Source: an uncultured SAR116 cluster alpha proteobacterium | GTDB taxonomy: Bacteria > Pseudomonadota > Alphaproteobacteria > Puniceispirillales > Marisalimonadaceae | Assembly (NCBI GenBank): GCA_902514865.1 | Contig: CABXSI010000006.1 | Span: forward strand, 1 to 32,784 | Length of the DNA stretch: 32,784 nt | Direction of reading: 5' to 3' | Part shown: positions 15,612 to 24,330 of the stretch, piece after piece | Layout of the letters: each line of letters begins with the position of its first letter | Position numbering within the stretch: the first letter of the stretch is position 1 | The notes under the pieces: generated by a model | The model's input: the letters and a program-made list of their open reading frames with translations, nothing else | The model's database searches: none | What the model was told of the DNA's origin: nothing | Made by a program: the position numbers and the translations under genes

Positions 15612-15749
15612 CTTTTAACATTTTAATAGTATTTTTCAGTCTTAGTTCCGATAATGTGGATAATGACGTGGTGTTATTTATCCCGAAGTTTTAACTTCTG
15701 ATTGGAATAATTAACTACTTTTTTAGTAGTAGATAAAAAGGTTTAAAAT
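15612..15749 (+). promoter_or_regulatory. rpsD leader with two small hairpins
   Basis: 138 bp between the methyltransferase gene and rpsD. GAAGTT-TT-AACTTC at 15685-15698 is a 6-bp perfect stem, and ACTACT-T5-AGTAGT at 15714-15730 is a second 6-bp stem, closely followed by AAAAAGG, the probable ribosome-binding site for the ATG at 15750. Neither is followed by a T-run, so they do not look like terminators. S4 represses its own translation in other bacteria, so a leader element is plausible but unproven here. A promoter for rpsD is probably also within this gap. Confidence 0.45.
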
Positions 15750-16376
15750 ATGCCTAAGTCAGATCATAAAAGGACTAGTTCAAAACATAAAATTGATAGA
15801 AGATTAGGGGTTAATTTATGGGGAAGACCAAAATCTCCATTAAATGATCGAGAATACGCTCCAGGTCAACATGGTCAGCGAAGAAAAAAGCCTACAGATT
15901 ATGGCGTTCAATTAATGGCTAAACAGAAATTAAAAGGTTATTATGGCAACATAGGTGAAAAACAGTTCAAAAAATATTACACAGCTGCAGTTAGAAAAAA
16001 AGGTGATACTGGAGCTAATTTAATTGGTATTTTAGAATGTAGATTAGACGCTATTTTATACCGAATGAAATTGGCGCCTACTGTTTTTGCATGTAGACAA
16101 TTAATAAATCATGGACACGTAATGGTTAATGAAAGTAGATGCAACATTCCTTCAAGAATGATCAATGTTGGTGAAGTCATTTCATTAAAAGAAAAGGCAA
16201 AAGGTATTCCAGCTGTTATTGAAGCTGCAACTTTGCCTGAAAGAGATGTTCCTGAATACATTGAAGTGAATCATTCAAAGTTTACTGGTTCACTTCTAAG
16301 AATACCTATGCCTGATGATGTTCCATATCCAGTACAAATGGAAACCAACCTAGTTATTGAATTTTATTCACGTTAA
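15750..16376 (+). CDS. rpsD: 30S ribosomal protein S4
   Basis: Primary 16S-rRNA-binding protein of the small subunit, 208 residues, standard length. The N-terminus [12 protein letters not shown] is followed by [17 protein letters not shown], a strongly conserved S4 segment, then the helical domain [16 protein letters not shown]. The S4 RNA-binding module runs from [12 protein letters not shown] through [15 protein letters not shown], and the C-terminus ends VIEFYSR. There are no zinc-binding cysteines at the N-terminus, so this is the zinc-free form. It is monocistronic and convergent with grxD. Confidence 0.98.
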   Translation: MPKSDHKRTSSKHKIDRRLGVNLWGRPKSPLNDREYAPGQHGQRRKKPTDYGVQLMAKQKLKGYYGNIGEKQFKKYYTAAVRKKGDTGANLIGILECRLDAILYRMKLAPTVFACRQLINHGHVMVNESRCNIPSRMINVGEVISLKEKAKGIPAVIEAATLPERDVPEYIEVNHSKFTGSLLRIPMPDDVPYPVQMETNLVIEFYSR

Positions 16377-16387
16377 AAATAATAACT

Positions 16388-16410
16388 AAACGCAATATGA
16401 TATTGTGTTT
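16388..16410. terminator. Hairpin between convergent rpsD and grxD, possibly bidirectional
   Basis: AAACGCAAT and ATTGTGTTT form a 9-bp stem with one G-U pair and a 5-nt loop, in the 46-bp gap between two convergent stop codons. Read on the minus strand the stem is followed by a T-rich stretch (AGTTATTATTTTT). On the plus strand the tail is only moderately T-rich. Position and shape fit a shared terminator. Confidence 0.55.
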
Positions 16411-16422
16411 AACATATATTAA

Positions 16423-16752
16423 TTAAATATTAATACCTGCATTTTGAAAATATTGAGTTAGCTCCCCATTTTCATGCATTTCCCTGATAATATCGCATCC
16501 ACCTACAAACTCATTTTTAACATAAAGTTGCGGTATAGTAGGCCAATCAGAATACTGTTTTATACCTTCTCTTATTTCAGAATCTTCAAGAACATTTACG
16601 CTGTTAAATTTTATACCCATATGGCTTAAAACACCAACTACAGCAGCTGAAAAGCCACATTGTGGCATTACTGGGGTACCCTTCATAAATAATAATACTT
16701 CATTATCATTAATTATATTTTCAATTTTTTCTTTTGTATCCTGTTCCATCAT
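16423..16752 (-). CDS. grxD: Monothiol glutaredoxin, CGFS type (Grx4/GrxD)
   Basis: Glutaredoxin that binds and transfers a [2Fe-2S] cluster with glutathione, typically together with BolA. 109 residues. The active site CGFS is at 32-35 in [15 protein letters not shown], and the glutathione-binding [19 protein letters not shown] (TVP-like TIP and GGCD) follows. The gene lies 10 bp after bolA in the same direction, the classical alphaproteobacterial pair, at the end of the purine operon. A GGAG-type ribosome-binding site precedes ATG 16752 within that gap. Confidence 0.96.
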   Translation of the reverse strand: MMEQDTKEKIENIINDNEVLLFMKGTPVMPQCGFSAAVVGVLSHMGIKFNSVNVLEDSEIREGIKQYSDWPTIPQLYVKNEFVGGCDIIREMHENGELTQYFQNAGINI

Positions 16753-16762
16753 TAGGTCTCCT

Positions 16763-16999
16763 TTAATTTTTAGGTGCTGAAGTATTTAAAGCTAACGCAT
16801 GTAGCTCATTCCCCATTTTCCCGCCCATAGCATTATAAACCAGCTTATGCTGTTGTACTCTCGTTAATCCTTTAAATTGTTCAGAAACTATTTGAGCAGC
16901 ATAGTGATCGCCATCACCTCTTAAATCATCTATAGTAATTTTTGCATCTGGAAAAGATTTAAGAATAAGTTCTTCAATTTCAGCCGCTGTCATAGCCAT
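16763..16999 (-). CDS. bolA: BolA-family protein (IbaG-like)
   Basis: 78-residue BolA domain that partners CGFS glutaredoxins in iron-sulfur handling and iron sensing. Recognisable features are the N-terminal [34 protein letters not shown], with the acidic loop and His, and the conserved [25 protein letters not shown] near the end, including the invariant C-terminal His ligand. The short form lacking an extended N-terminus resembles the IbaG/BolA2 subgroup. It is located 23 bp after purL and directly before grxD, an arrangement that supports the partnership. Confidence 0.95.
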   Translation of the reverse strand: MAMTAAEIEELILKSFPDAKITIDDLRGDGDHYAAQIVSEQFKGLTRVQQHKLVYNAMGGKMGNELHALALNTSAPKN

Positions 17000-17022
17000 G
17001 TTAAAACCTAAATTTATTCATA

Positions 17023-19314
17023 TTAACTCATTATATAAGGTAATGTTTTTTCATTCGAGTTTTTTAAATTATTAATACATATAGTAGTTATATCGCTTAA
17101 ATTCAAGTTATTGCTTGCATTAGTCTTGCCAAGAATAAAATAATCTAAATTATTTTTTTCAAGAAATAATTTAACTTTATCAATTTTCTGAGTGGCTACT
17201 ATAATTCTTCCTTGATCTTCACCGAAACACCATGAGTGAAGTATAGGGTCTTTACTATCACTCTTTAACAATAATTTAGGTAAATTCACATTTAAACCTA
17301 AATTATTTTTAAATAACATTTCACAGGTCGTTGTTAGTAAACCGCCATCAGAAATATCATGTGCTGCTGTCAAAAGTTTTTTAGTATGTAATTTTAACAA
17401 TATTTCGATGATTTTCCTTTCTTTTTCTAAATTAACAGGAGGAGGAGCCCCGTCAATTATCTTGTTTTCTATTTCCTGATAGATACTACAGCCAACCCAA
17501 CCTTGAGTAAAATTTTCTGATTGACCTAAAATTAATAGAGTATTGTCTTCTTTTGCATTCATTTCTAAACAATTTTCGACCTGATCTATAACACCTACCA
17601 TACCAATCACTGGTGTTGGTAGAATTCCTTTTCCATTGGTTTCATTATAAAGAGAAACGTTTCCAGAGACGATTGGAGTATTTAAAAAGGACGCAGCTTT
17701 AGAAATTCCTTTGATAGATCCAACGATTTCACCCATAATATTTTTTTTCTCAGGATTACCAAAATTTAAATTATTTGTAATCGCCATAGGTTTGGCTCCA
17801 GAGGCAGCAACATTTCTTGCTGCTTCACATACGGCCTGCATTCCACCATTAATTGGATCTGATTTTACATATCTTGGTGTACAATCAGTTGTAATGGCAA
17901 TTCCTTTGCCAAGACTTTTACTATTTTCAGTTCCATGTATTTTTATTACGGAAGCGTCGCTCTTGCCATTTGAAGAAATTGTATCACCCATCACAGAGCT
18001 ATCATACTGCTCCCAAATCCATCTTTTACTGGATATATTAGGATTTTCAAAAATTTTGGCTAAAATTTCATCTACCGTGTAGTTAATTTTTAACTCATTT
18101 ATTTTAATGATATTTTTATTTTGAATAATTTCGTAAGGTCGGTCATATTCAGGAGCATCTTCTACAAGCGGGTTGATAGGGATGTTACATACCTCAAAAC
18201 CATCTTTATCTAAAATTAATCTACCTGTTTTAGTTACTTCACCTATGACAGCAAAATCTAAATCCCATTTATCAAAAATTAATTTTGCTTTTTCTTCAGA
18301 GCCTGGTTTTAAAATCATCAACATTCTTTCTTGACTTTCAGAGAGCATAATTTCGTAACTGGTCATTTTATCCTCTCTTGTAGGAACTAAATCTAGATTT
18401 AAATACATTCCCAATGATCCTTTTGAAGCCATTTCGACACTTGAACTTGTTAATCCAGCAGCTCCCATATCTTGAATAGATAATACAGTATCAGTGCTCA
18501 TTAATTCAAGACAGGCTTCTAAGAGCAACTTTCCAGTAAAAGGATCACCTACTTGAACCGTTGGTCTTTTTTCAGAGCTATTATCTGTAAATTCAGTTGA
18601 TGCCATAGTTGCGCCATGTATTCCATCTCTTCCAGTTTTGGCTCCTACATATATAACAGGGTTGCCACTCCCAGTTGCCGCGGAGTAAAATATTCTATCT
18701 TTGTTTGCTAGACCAACTGCCATTGCATTTACTAATATATTTCCATCATATGATTTATCAAAGTTTGTTTCTCCACCAACTGTAGGAATACCAATACAAT
18801 TTCCATACCCTCCAATTCCTTTCACTACTCCTGAGACAAGGTGTTTTGTTAAGGGTTCAGTTGGAGAACCAAATCTTAAAGCATTTAACAAAGCTATAGG
18901 TCTTGCACCCATGGTAAAAACATCTCTCAAAATGCCTCCAACACCGGTTGCAGCTCCTTGATAAGGTTCTATAAATGATGGATGGTTATGTGACTCTATC
19001 TTAAATACAGCTGCTAAGTTGTCTCCAATATCAATTACTCCAGCGTTCTCGCCTGGTCCTTGAATTACGTGCTTTGCTTTAGTAGGCATAGTTTTAAGCC
19101 ATTTTTTTGAACTTTTATAAGAACAATGTTCTGAAAACATAGCCGAAAAAATACCTAATTCAGTTTTATTTGGAATTTTTTTGATTTTATTACAAATTAA
19201 ATTGAATTCATCTTCTGTTAATCCCATTCCCTTAGCATCTACAAGTGTGCTTTTTTGTTGGGCTTGGTATTCATTTTTATTAATATTGTAAAGGTCTTGA
19301 TTTAAAATTTTCAT
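17023..19314 (-). CDS. purL: Phosphoribosylformylglycinamidine synthase, large (PurL) subunit
   Basis: ATP-dependent synthetase of the fourth purine step, working with PurQ and PurS. At 763 residues it is the small PurL form without a fused glutaminase. The N-terminal half contains [34 protein letters not shown] (ATP/substrate site), [12 protein letters not shown], and [20 protein letters not shown]. The repeat half has [30 protein letters not shown] and [15 protein letters not shown]. The first 25 residues before GMGLTEDEF extend beyond the usual start. The ATG follows the purQ stop by only 3 bp without a visible ribosome-binding site, so coupling to purQ is likely. Confidence 0.97.
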   Translation of the reverse strand: MKILNQDLYNINKNEYQAQQKSTLVDAKGMGLTEDEFNLICNKIKKIPNKTELGIFSAMFSEHCSYKSSKKWLKTMPTKAKHVIQGPGENAGVIDIGDNLAAVFKIESHNHPSFIEPYQGAATGVGGILRDVFTMGARPIALLNALRFGSPTEPLTKHLVSGVVKGIGGYGNCIGIPTVGGETNFDKSYDGNILVNAMAVGLANKDRIFYSAATGSGNPVIYVGAKTGRDGIHGATMASTEFTDNSSEKRPTVQVGDPFTGKLLLEACLELMSTDTVLSIQDMGAAGLTSSSVEMASKGSLGMYLNLDLVPTREDKMTSYEIMLSESQERMLMILKPGSEEKAKLIFDKWDLDFAVIGEVTKTGRLILDKDGFEVCNIPINPLVEDAPEYDRPYEIIQNKNIIKINELKINYTVDEILAKIFENPNISSKRWIWEQYDSSVMGDTISSNGKSDASVIKIHGTENSKSLGKGIAITTDCTPRYVKSDPINGGMQAVCEAARNVAASGAKPMAITNNLNFGNPEKKNIMGEIVGSIKGISKAASFLNTPIVSGNVSLYNETNGKGILPTPVIGMVGVIDQVENCLEMNAKEDNTLLILGQSENFTQGWVGCSIYQEIENKIIDGAPPPVNLEKERKIIEILLKLHTKKLLTAAHDISDGGLLTTTCEMLFKNNLGLNVNLPKLLLKSDSKDPILHSWCFGEDQGRIIVATQKIDKVKLFLEKNNLDYFILGKTNASNNLNLSDITTICINNLKNSNEKTLPYIMS

Positions 19315-19317
19315 AAT

Positions 19318-20010
19318 TTAACCAATTATTTGTTCAAAACTTTTGGTAAGAAATTTCAAACCGTCTGTTCCACCATGTATATTATTAATAGCTCTCTCAG
19401 GGTGAGGCATCATACCCAAAACTCTTCCATTTTTTGATAATATTCCTGCGATATCATTTGATGAACCGTTAGGATTATAATCAATATCATTATTTATCTC
19501 TTTTATGTATTTAAAAGCTATTCTTCCATCATTTTTCAATTCATTTAAGAGTGTCTCTGATGCAAAAAAATTACCTTCGTTATGAGCTACAGGTATATTT
19601 AAATGAAGCTCTTTTTTTAAGCCAGAAAGAAAAGGACTTACAATAGTGTCCTGTATTTCTAACTTTGTATCTCTACAGGTGAAAAGTAATTTTTTATTTC
19701 TAATTAATGAACCAGGAAGTATTCCTGCTTCGATCAATATTTGAAATCCGTTACATATACCAAGAACAGCACCTCCGCGACTTATATGATTTTTTATGTT
19801 TTGAATCACTGGAGATCTTGCAGCTAAAGCCCCACATCTAAGATAATCACCAAAGCTAAACCCCCCAGGAATTACAATTAGATCTAAATTTGGAAATTCT
19901 ATATCTTTATGCCACATTTTAATAGGTGCTTTACCTGTGATTTTTTTTAGAGCGACAATTATGTCTCTATCACAATTTGACCCTGGAAATATTGTAACCC
20001 CTGAGCGCAC
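19318..20010 (-). CDS. purQ: Phosphoribosylformylglycinamidine synthase, glutaminase (PurQ) subunit
   Basis: Class I glutamine amidotransferase that feeds ammonia to PurL, 230 residues. The N-terminus FPGSNCDRD is typical, GGFSFGDYLRCGA is the oxyanion region, the nucleophile is C86 in GICNGFQ, and the His/Glu of the triad are in MMPHPERA near the end. The start is GTG at 20010 with GAGGG about 5 bp upstream on the minus strand; it gives the expected family N-terminus, so the unusual start codon is credible. It is separated by 7 bp from purS. Confidence 0.97.
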   Translation of the reverse strand: MRSGVTIFPGSNCDRDIIVALKKITGKAPIKMWHKDIEFPNLDLIVIPGGFSFGDYLRCGALAARSPVIQNIKNHISRGGAVLGICNGFQILIEAGILPGSLIRNKKLLFTCRDTKLEIQDTIVSPFLSGLKKELHLNIPVAHNEGNFFASETLLNELKNDGRIAFKYIKEINNDIDYNPNGSSNDIAGILSKNGRVLGMMPHPERAINNIHGGTDGLKFLTKSFEQIIG

Positions 20011-20017
20011 TTTACCC

Positions 20018-20263
20018 TCAATCCCTTAAAATATTGATTTTATATTTTTCAATAACAGTATTTACTAATAAATCCTCGCACATTTTTTTAGTCTCTAAAA
20101 CAGCTTCATTCTCTTCTAAATTTTTAAAATTCAAAATAATTTGTTTTCCAGTACGTACATCATTTAAATTTTCAAAACCCAAGTTTGATAATGAGGTTTT
20201 AATCGCTTGTCCCTCTGGGTCTAACACACCTTCTTTAAGGGATATATTTACTATAACTTTCAT
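20018..20263 (-). CDS. purS: Phosphoribosylformylglycinamidine synthase, PurS subunit
   Basis: 81-residue small subunit that bridges PurL and PurQ. The sequence shows the family pattern of a short strand MKVIVNISLKEGVLDPEGQA, an amphipathic helix with IKTSLSNLGFENLNDVRTGK, then ILNFKN and a second helix ending NTVIEKYKINI. Its place between purC and purQ is decisive. Confidence 0.95.
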   Translation of the reverse strand: MKVIVNISLKEGVLDPEGQAIKTSLSNLGFENLNDVRTGKQIILNFKNLEENEAVLETKKMCEDLLVNTVIEKYKINILRD

Positions 20264-20274
20264 TAAAGCTCTCT

Positions 20275-21042
20275 TTATTTAACAATTTCAGTTTTAGCAT
20301 TTGAGTATTTTTTCTTTTCAGGAAGAATTCCTAATCTGTCTGCAACTTCTTGATATGCCTCTTTTAAACCACCTATATCTTGACGAAATAAATCTTTATC
20401 CATTTTGTGGTTTGTGCTTACATCCCATAATCTACAATTATCTGGACTTATTTCGTCAGCTAACAATAATATAGAGTTACCATCTTCAGAATAATATCGG
20501 CCAAATTCGATTTTAAAGTCTATAAGTTTGAGACCAATTCCTAAAAATAATCCTCTTAGAAAATCATTTATACGAAGTCCATACTCATTCATTTGATCCA
20601 ATTCATCACGAGTTCCCCATTCAAAATTCACAATATGATCTTCATTAATTAGAGGGTCACCTAATTCGTCTTTTTTTAAATAATGCTCTATAAGAGGCCT
20701 CGAAAAAACTCTACCTTCTTTTAATCCTAATCTCTTTACAATAGATCCTGCAGCAATGTTTCTAACAACAAATTCAACAGGAATAATTTCAACTTTTCTT
20801 ACAAGTTGTTCCCTCATATTTAATTTTTTTATGTAATGGGTTGGTATTCCAATCTCATTGATTCTATTCATTAAAAAATCAGAAATAGAATTATTTAAAA
20901 CTCCTTTTCCGATAATTATTGAATGTTTTTCAGCATTATTTGCAGTAGCATCATCTTTGAAATATTGTATTACTGTATCTGGAGTAGGGCCTTCAAGTAT
21001 GGTCTTAGCTTTTCCTTCATATAAAATTTTCTTTTTGGACAT
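20275..21042 (-). CDS. purC: Phosphoribosylaminoimidazole-succinocarboxamide synthase
   Basis: SAICAR synthetase, the step joining aspartate to CAIR. 255 residues from ATG 21042, which is preceded on the minus strand by GAGGAA about 8 bp away; an in-frame TTG 33 bp earlier overlaps purB and is rejected. Motifs are LYEGKAKTI, QYFKDDATANNA, VEIIPVEFVVRNIAAGSIVKR, LIDFKIEFGR and LLADEISPDNCRLWD, which together cover the ATP, CAIR and metal sites. It starts 4 bp after the purB stop and is followed by purS, the standard alphaproteobacterial arrangement. Confidence 0.97.
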   Translation of the reverse strand: MSKKKILYEGKAKTILEGPTPDTVIQYFKDDATANNAEKHSIIIGKGVLNNSISDFLMNRINEIGIPTHYIKKLNMREQLVRKVEIIPVEFVVRNIAAGSIVKRLGLKEGRVFSRPLIEHYLKKDELGDPLINEDHIVNFEWGTRDELDQMNEYGLRINDFLRGLFLGIGLKLIDFKIEFGRYYSEDGNSILLLADEISPDNCRLWDVSTNHKMDKDLFRQDIGGLKEAYQEVADRLGILPEKKKYSNAKTEIVK

Positions 21043-21046
21043 AAAA

Positions 21047-22363
21047 TTATTCCTCTTTACCAAAAACTCTATCAAAGATTGTGTCTACATGAACAAAGTG
21101 TTGATCAAGATTAAATAAATCATCTATTTCCCTTTCATTGAGAAATTCTAACACTTTAGAATCTTTCTTAAGTAAATCTTTATAAACATTTTTTCTTTTA
21201 TGCTCTGGCGTTTTCCAAACCTTCATCGCATTGCTCTGGACCATTTCATAAGCATTTTCTCTACTTGCACCTTTTTGAGTAAGTGCCAATAGTACTTGTT
21301 GAGAGTGGACTAAACCACCCAACTTTTCTAAATTTGATAGCATTGCATTAGGATATATAAGTAAGTTTTGAATAACATTATTTAACCTAGAAAGTGCAAA
21401 ATCCAAAGTTATTGTTGCATCTGGAGCTATCATTCTTTCAACAGACGAATGAGAAATATCTCGTTCATGCCACAGTGTTACATTTTCTAATGCTGGTGTT
21501 ACACAAGATCTAACTAATCTAGCTAGTCCAGTAAGGTTTTCTGTAAGTACGGGATTTCTTTTATGAGGCATAGCGCTCGAACCTTTTTGGCCTTGAGAGA
21601 AATATTCTTCTGCTTCTCTTACTTCTGTTCTTTGGAGATGCCTAATTTCAGTAGACAATCGTTCAACACTCGAAGCAATTACACCAAGAGTAGAAAAAAA
21701 CATTGCGTGTCTATCTCTAGGAATAATTTGTGTTGAAACTTCTTCTGGGATTAATCCTAATTTTTCCGAAACATAATTTTCTACATATGGATCAATGTGT
21801 GCAAACGTACCTACTGCACCAGAAATTGCGCATGTGCTTATTTCTTTTTTGGCTTCGAGTAATCTTTTTTTATTTCGTTTAAACTCAGCATAATATCCGG
21901 CTAACTTTAAGCCAAAAGTAACTGGTTCAGCGTGAATAGCATGTGATCTTCCAATAGTAACAGTTTTTTTGTGCTCAAGAGAGCGTTTTTTTAGTGTTTC
22001 AAGTAACTGATCGATATCTCTCAACAAAATATCTGAAGCTTTTTTTAATTGTATTGAAAGAGTAGTGTCAAGGACATCAGATGATGTCATTCCTTGATGA
22101 ATAAATCTAGCATCCTCTCCAACATATTCAGCCAAATTTGTTAAAAAAGCAATAACATCGTGTTTAGTTGTTTTTTCAATCTCATCAATTTTATCTATAT
22201 CAAATTTACCTTTTTTCCAAATTACTTTGGCTGCTTCTTTTGGTATAACTCCTAATTTAGCTTGAGCATCACATGCATGTGCTTCTATATGGAACCAAAT
22301 ATTAAATTTTTCTTCAGGAGACCAAATCTGAACCATTTCTTTTCTTGAATATCTTTCAATCAT
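21047..22363 (-). CDS. purB: Adenylosuccinate lyase
   Basis: Cleaves SAICAR to AICAR and adenylosuccinate to AMP. 438 residues of the fumarase/aspartase superfamily. N-terminal IERYSRKEMVQIWS, TKHDVIAFL, the first catalytic His region TSSDVLDTTLS, GRSHAIHAEPVTFG with the second His, and the superfamily signature SSAMPHKRNPVLTE are all in place. The length and the IERYSR start match the bacterial short PurB type. It is the first gene of the minus-strand purine run; the promoter must lie in the 127-bp gap at 22364-22490, which is AT-rich and shared divergently with the small gene at 22491. Confidence 0.97.
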   Translation of the reverse strand: MIERYSRKEMVQIWSPEEKFNIWFHIEAHACDAQAKLGVIPKEAAKVIWKKGKFDIDKIDEIEKTTKHDVIAFLTNLAEYVGEDARFIHQGMTSSDVLDTTLSIQLKKASDILLRDIDQLLETLKKRSLEHKKTVTIGRSHAIHAEPVTFGLKLAGYYAEFKRNKKRLLEAKKEISTCAISGAVGTFAHIDPYVENYVSEKLGLIPEEVSTQIIPRDRHAMFFSTLGVIASSVERLSTEIRHLQRTEVREAEEYFSQGQKGSSAMPHKRNPVLTENLTGLARLVRSCVTPALENVTLWHERDISHSSVERMIAPDATITLDFALSRLNNVIQNLLIYPNAMLSNLEKLGGLVHSQQVLLALTQKGASRENAYEMVQSNAMKVWKTPEHKRKNVYKDLLKKDSKVLEFLNEREIDDLFNLDQHFVHVDTIFDRVFGKEE

Positions 22364-22490
22364 ATTAAAACCTAGTGAAGTAATTTGTATTAAAAAATAA
22401 TAATAAGAAATTATCTTTTACAATTTCCTTATACTTAAAAAATATACTAAGATATACATATTTTCTTTTTAATTTTAATACGAGATTTTT

Positions 22491-22658
22491 ATGATTATTG
22501 GCTCAATTTTAAAAAATGCGATCAAAATTTTAGCAACTAATCCTGCAGCAAGAAAAAAGGCAGGAGAAGTTGCTTTCAAAGCATATAAGAAGGCTAAACC
22601 TGTTATTAAAGAAACGTCTAAATCTATAAAAAAAACAATAGAAAAAAATTTAAAATAA
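22491..22658 (+). CDS. Small lysine-rich protein, function unknown
   Basis: A 55-codon frame from ATG 22491 to TAA 22658. The product starts MIIGSILKNAIKILATNPAA and continues RKKAGEVAFKAYKKAKPVI, then a lysine-rich tail. About 16 of 55 residues are Lys and only three are acidic, so it is very basic. It is predicted helical and amphipathic with no signal peptide. The ATG lacks a strong ribosome-binding site (ACGAGA about 9 bp upstream is the best candidate). It fills the otherwise empty space between divergent purB and convergent map, which favours a real gene over chance, though AT-rich DNA yields lysine codons easily. I do not recognise the family. Confidence 0.5.
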   Translation: MIIGSILKNAIKILATNPAARKKAGEVAFKAYKKAKPVIKETSKSIKKTIEKNLK

Positions 22659-22681
22659 CATCTAATAAAAGCTTTTTGTCC

Positions 22682-23470
22682 CTAAATTGTATATGCAGGT
22701 TGGGTATATCCTTTAGGAGAAATAGTAAATACCTCATAGCCATCCGATGTAACACCGATGCTATGCTCAAATTGTGCAGATAAACTTTTATCACGTGTAA
22801 CAGCCGTCCATCCATCAGACAAAATTTTAACATCATATTTACCTGAATTAATCATTGGTTCTATTGTAAATATCATTCCTTCTTCAAGTGTATCACCAGT
22901 ATTTGGCTGTCCATAATGTAAAATTGTTGGAGGTGAGTGAAAAACTTTACCTAAACCATGGCCAGTAAAATCCCTAACTACTGACAGACCATTTTTTTCT
23001 GCATGCATTTGAATTGCGTGACCTATATCACCTGTTGTACTTCCAGGTTTCACCGTTTCAATACCTAACCATAGACATTCATAAGTGATCCTTGTAAGAA
23101 ACTTTGCTTTTTTTGAGGGTTCACCTACAAAATACATCCTACTAGTATCTCCATACCATCCGTCAAGAATAACTGTAATATCAATATTTAAGATATCGCC
23201 TTCATCAAGAATCTTTTCACCAGGTATGCCATGACAAACAACATGATTTACTGAAATACATGTAGATTTTGGAAATCCTCTATAATTTAGAGGTGCAGGT
23301 ACAGCGTCATTTTTTATTATATAATCATGACATAGATCATTTAATTTTCCTGTAGAAACACCTTTTTTTACATACTCGGTAATATAATCTAATACCTTTG
23401 CGGCTAAAGTACCTGCTTCGTGCATTTTTTTAAATGCGTTTTTATTATGTATTTCAATTTGATTATTCAT
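22682..23470 (-). CDS. map: Methionine aminopeptidase, type I
   Basis: Metalloprotease removing the initiator Met, 262 residues. The pita-bread fold is evident: APLNYRGFPKSTCISVNHVVCHGIP with the substrate-binding His, the metal ligands in LNIDITVILDGWYGDTSRMY (two Asp), TGHGLGKVFHSPP (His), IFTIEPMI (Glu) and QFEHSIGVT (Glu). ATG 23470 is used rather than an in-frame TTG three codons earlier. The final PAYTI replaces the usual C-terminal tail. It is divergent from the CinA-type gene across 83 bp. Confidence 0.95.
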   Translation of the reverse strand: MNNQIEIHNKNAFKKMHEAGTLAAKVLDYITEYVKKGVSTGKLNDLCHDYIIKNDAVPAPLNYRGFPKSTCISVNHVVCHGIPGEKILDEGDILNIDITVILDGWYGDTSRMYFVGEPSKKAKFLTRITYECLWLGIETVKPGSTTGDIGHAIQMHAEKNGLSVVRDFTGHGLGKVFHSPPTILHYGQPNTGDTLEEGMIFTIEPMINSGKYDVKILSDGWTAVTRDKSLSAQFEHSIGVTSDGYEVFTISPKGYTQPAYTI

Positions 23471-23553
23471 TATGACCAAAAATTAAGTTATGTGTTATAT
23501 ATATTATCATAACTATTTACGTACAATATTAATTTTTTTAAAGGCAACTATTT

Positions 23554-24327
23554 ATGGTTTCAACAGCAGGTATAATAATAATAGGTGATGAAATTCTATC
23601 AGGTAGGACTAAAGATACCAATATTAATTGGATTGCAACTGAATTAAATAATATTGGAGTTAGGTTAATTGAGGCGAGAATAATTTCTGACGATTCTGAA
23701 ACTATTATTGAAACTGTAAAAAATTTTACAAAAAAATTTACATATGTTTTTTCTTGTGGAGGTATAGGTCCTACTCATGATGATATAACTACCGAATCTG
23801 TTGCTAAAGCTTTTAATCAAAAACTAATTAAAGATCCTGAAGCTATGAGGAGATTAAAAATACATTATGAAGGTACTAATGTTGAGTTTAATGAATCTCG
23901 TCAAAAAATGGCTGTAATTCCCTCTAATTCAAGTTTAATTGATAATCCCGTTTCAGCTGCGCCAGGTTATAAAATTGAGAATTTATTTGTTTTTGCCGGA
24001 GTTCCTAAAATTATGCAAGGAATGTTTCATACTATCTTAAATGATCTCGTAGGTGGGATAAAACTTAAGTCAAAAACTGTTTCTAGTAATGTTGGAGAAG
24101 GTTTAATCGCGAAAGATTTAGAAAAAATTGAAAAAAAATTTAAAACTATAAAAATTGGATCTTATCCGTATTTCAAACCAGGAAATTTTGGTACTTCGGT
24201 AGTTTTGAGATCAGAAAATGAAGAGTTACTTAAGGAAGCAGCGAAAGCAGTCTTGTCAGCAATAATTAAATTAGGAGGTAAAGGTAAAATTGTTGAAGAA
24301 AATGAATTTGATGAAAGGTCGTTTTAA
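23554..24327 (+). CDS. CinA N-domain protein (molybdopterin-binding / COG1058 type), no deamidase domain
   Basis: 257-residue protein of the MoCF-biosynthesis-like fold found at the N-terminus of CinA. GIIIIGDEILSGRTKDTN, the CGGIGPTHDDITTESVAKAF core, NPVSAAPGYKIENLFVFAGVPKIMQGM are clear. In CinA proteins this domain is an ADP-ribose/CoA pyrophosphatase and is followed by a C-terminal nicotinamide-mononucleotide deamidase domain, which is absent here; stand-alone forms are common in alphaproteobacteria. It could act in NAD-derivative clean-up, but that is inference. The gene ends 3 bp before the convergent rhomboid stop. Confidence 0.88.
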   Translation: MVSTAGIIIIGDEILSGRTKDTNINWIATELNNIGVRLIEARIISDDSETIIETVKNFTKKFTYVFSCGGIGPTHDDITTESVAKAFNQKLIKDPEAMRRLKIHYEGTNVEFNESRQKMAVIPSNSSLIDNPVSAAPGYKIENLFVFAGVPKIMQGMFHTILNDLVGGIKLKSKTVSSNVGEGLIAKDLEKIEKKFKTIKIGSYPYFKPGNFGTSVVLRSENEELLKEAAKAVLSAIIKLGGKGKIVEENEFDERSF

Positions 24328-24330
24328 AAC

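Noticed and set aside
15685-15730. rpsD-leader hairpins as a terminator of the upstream methyltransferase gene
   Set aside because: Neither stem is followed by a run of T, and both are A/T-rich and weak.
17711-18082. Plus-strand open frame of 123 codons
   Set aside because: Antisense to the conserved second half of purL; the frame is open only because the opposite strand is coding.
18701-18961. Plus-strand open frame of 86 codons
   Set aside because: Antisense to highly conserved purL motifs; no ribosome-binding site or family resemblance.
19231-19314. purL N-terminal extension as a targeting or regulatory domain
   Set aside because: It is only about 25 residues with no pattern; a later start may simply be used, though no better start codon is evident.
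22624-22836. Minus-strand open frame of 70 codons overlapping map
   Set aside because: It overlaps the map C-terminus, which carries metal-binding residues, in another frame, and also runs antisense into the small lysine-rich gene.
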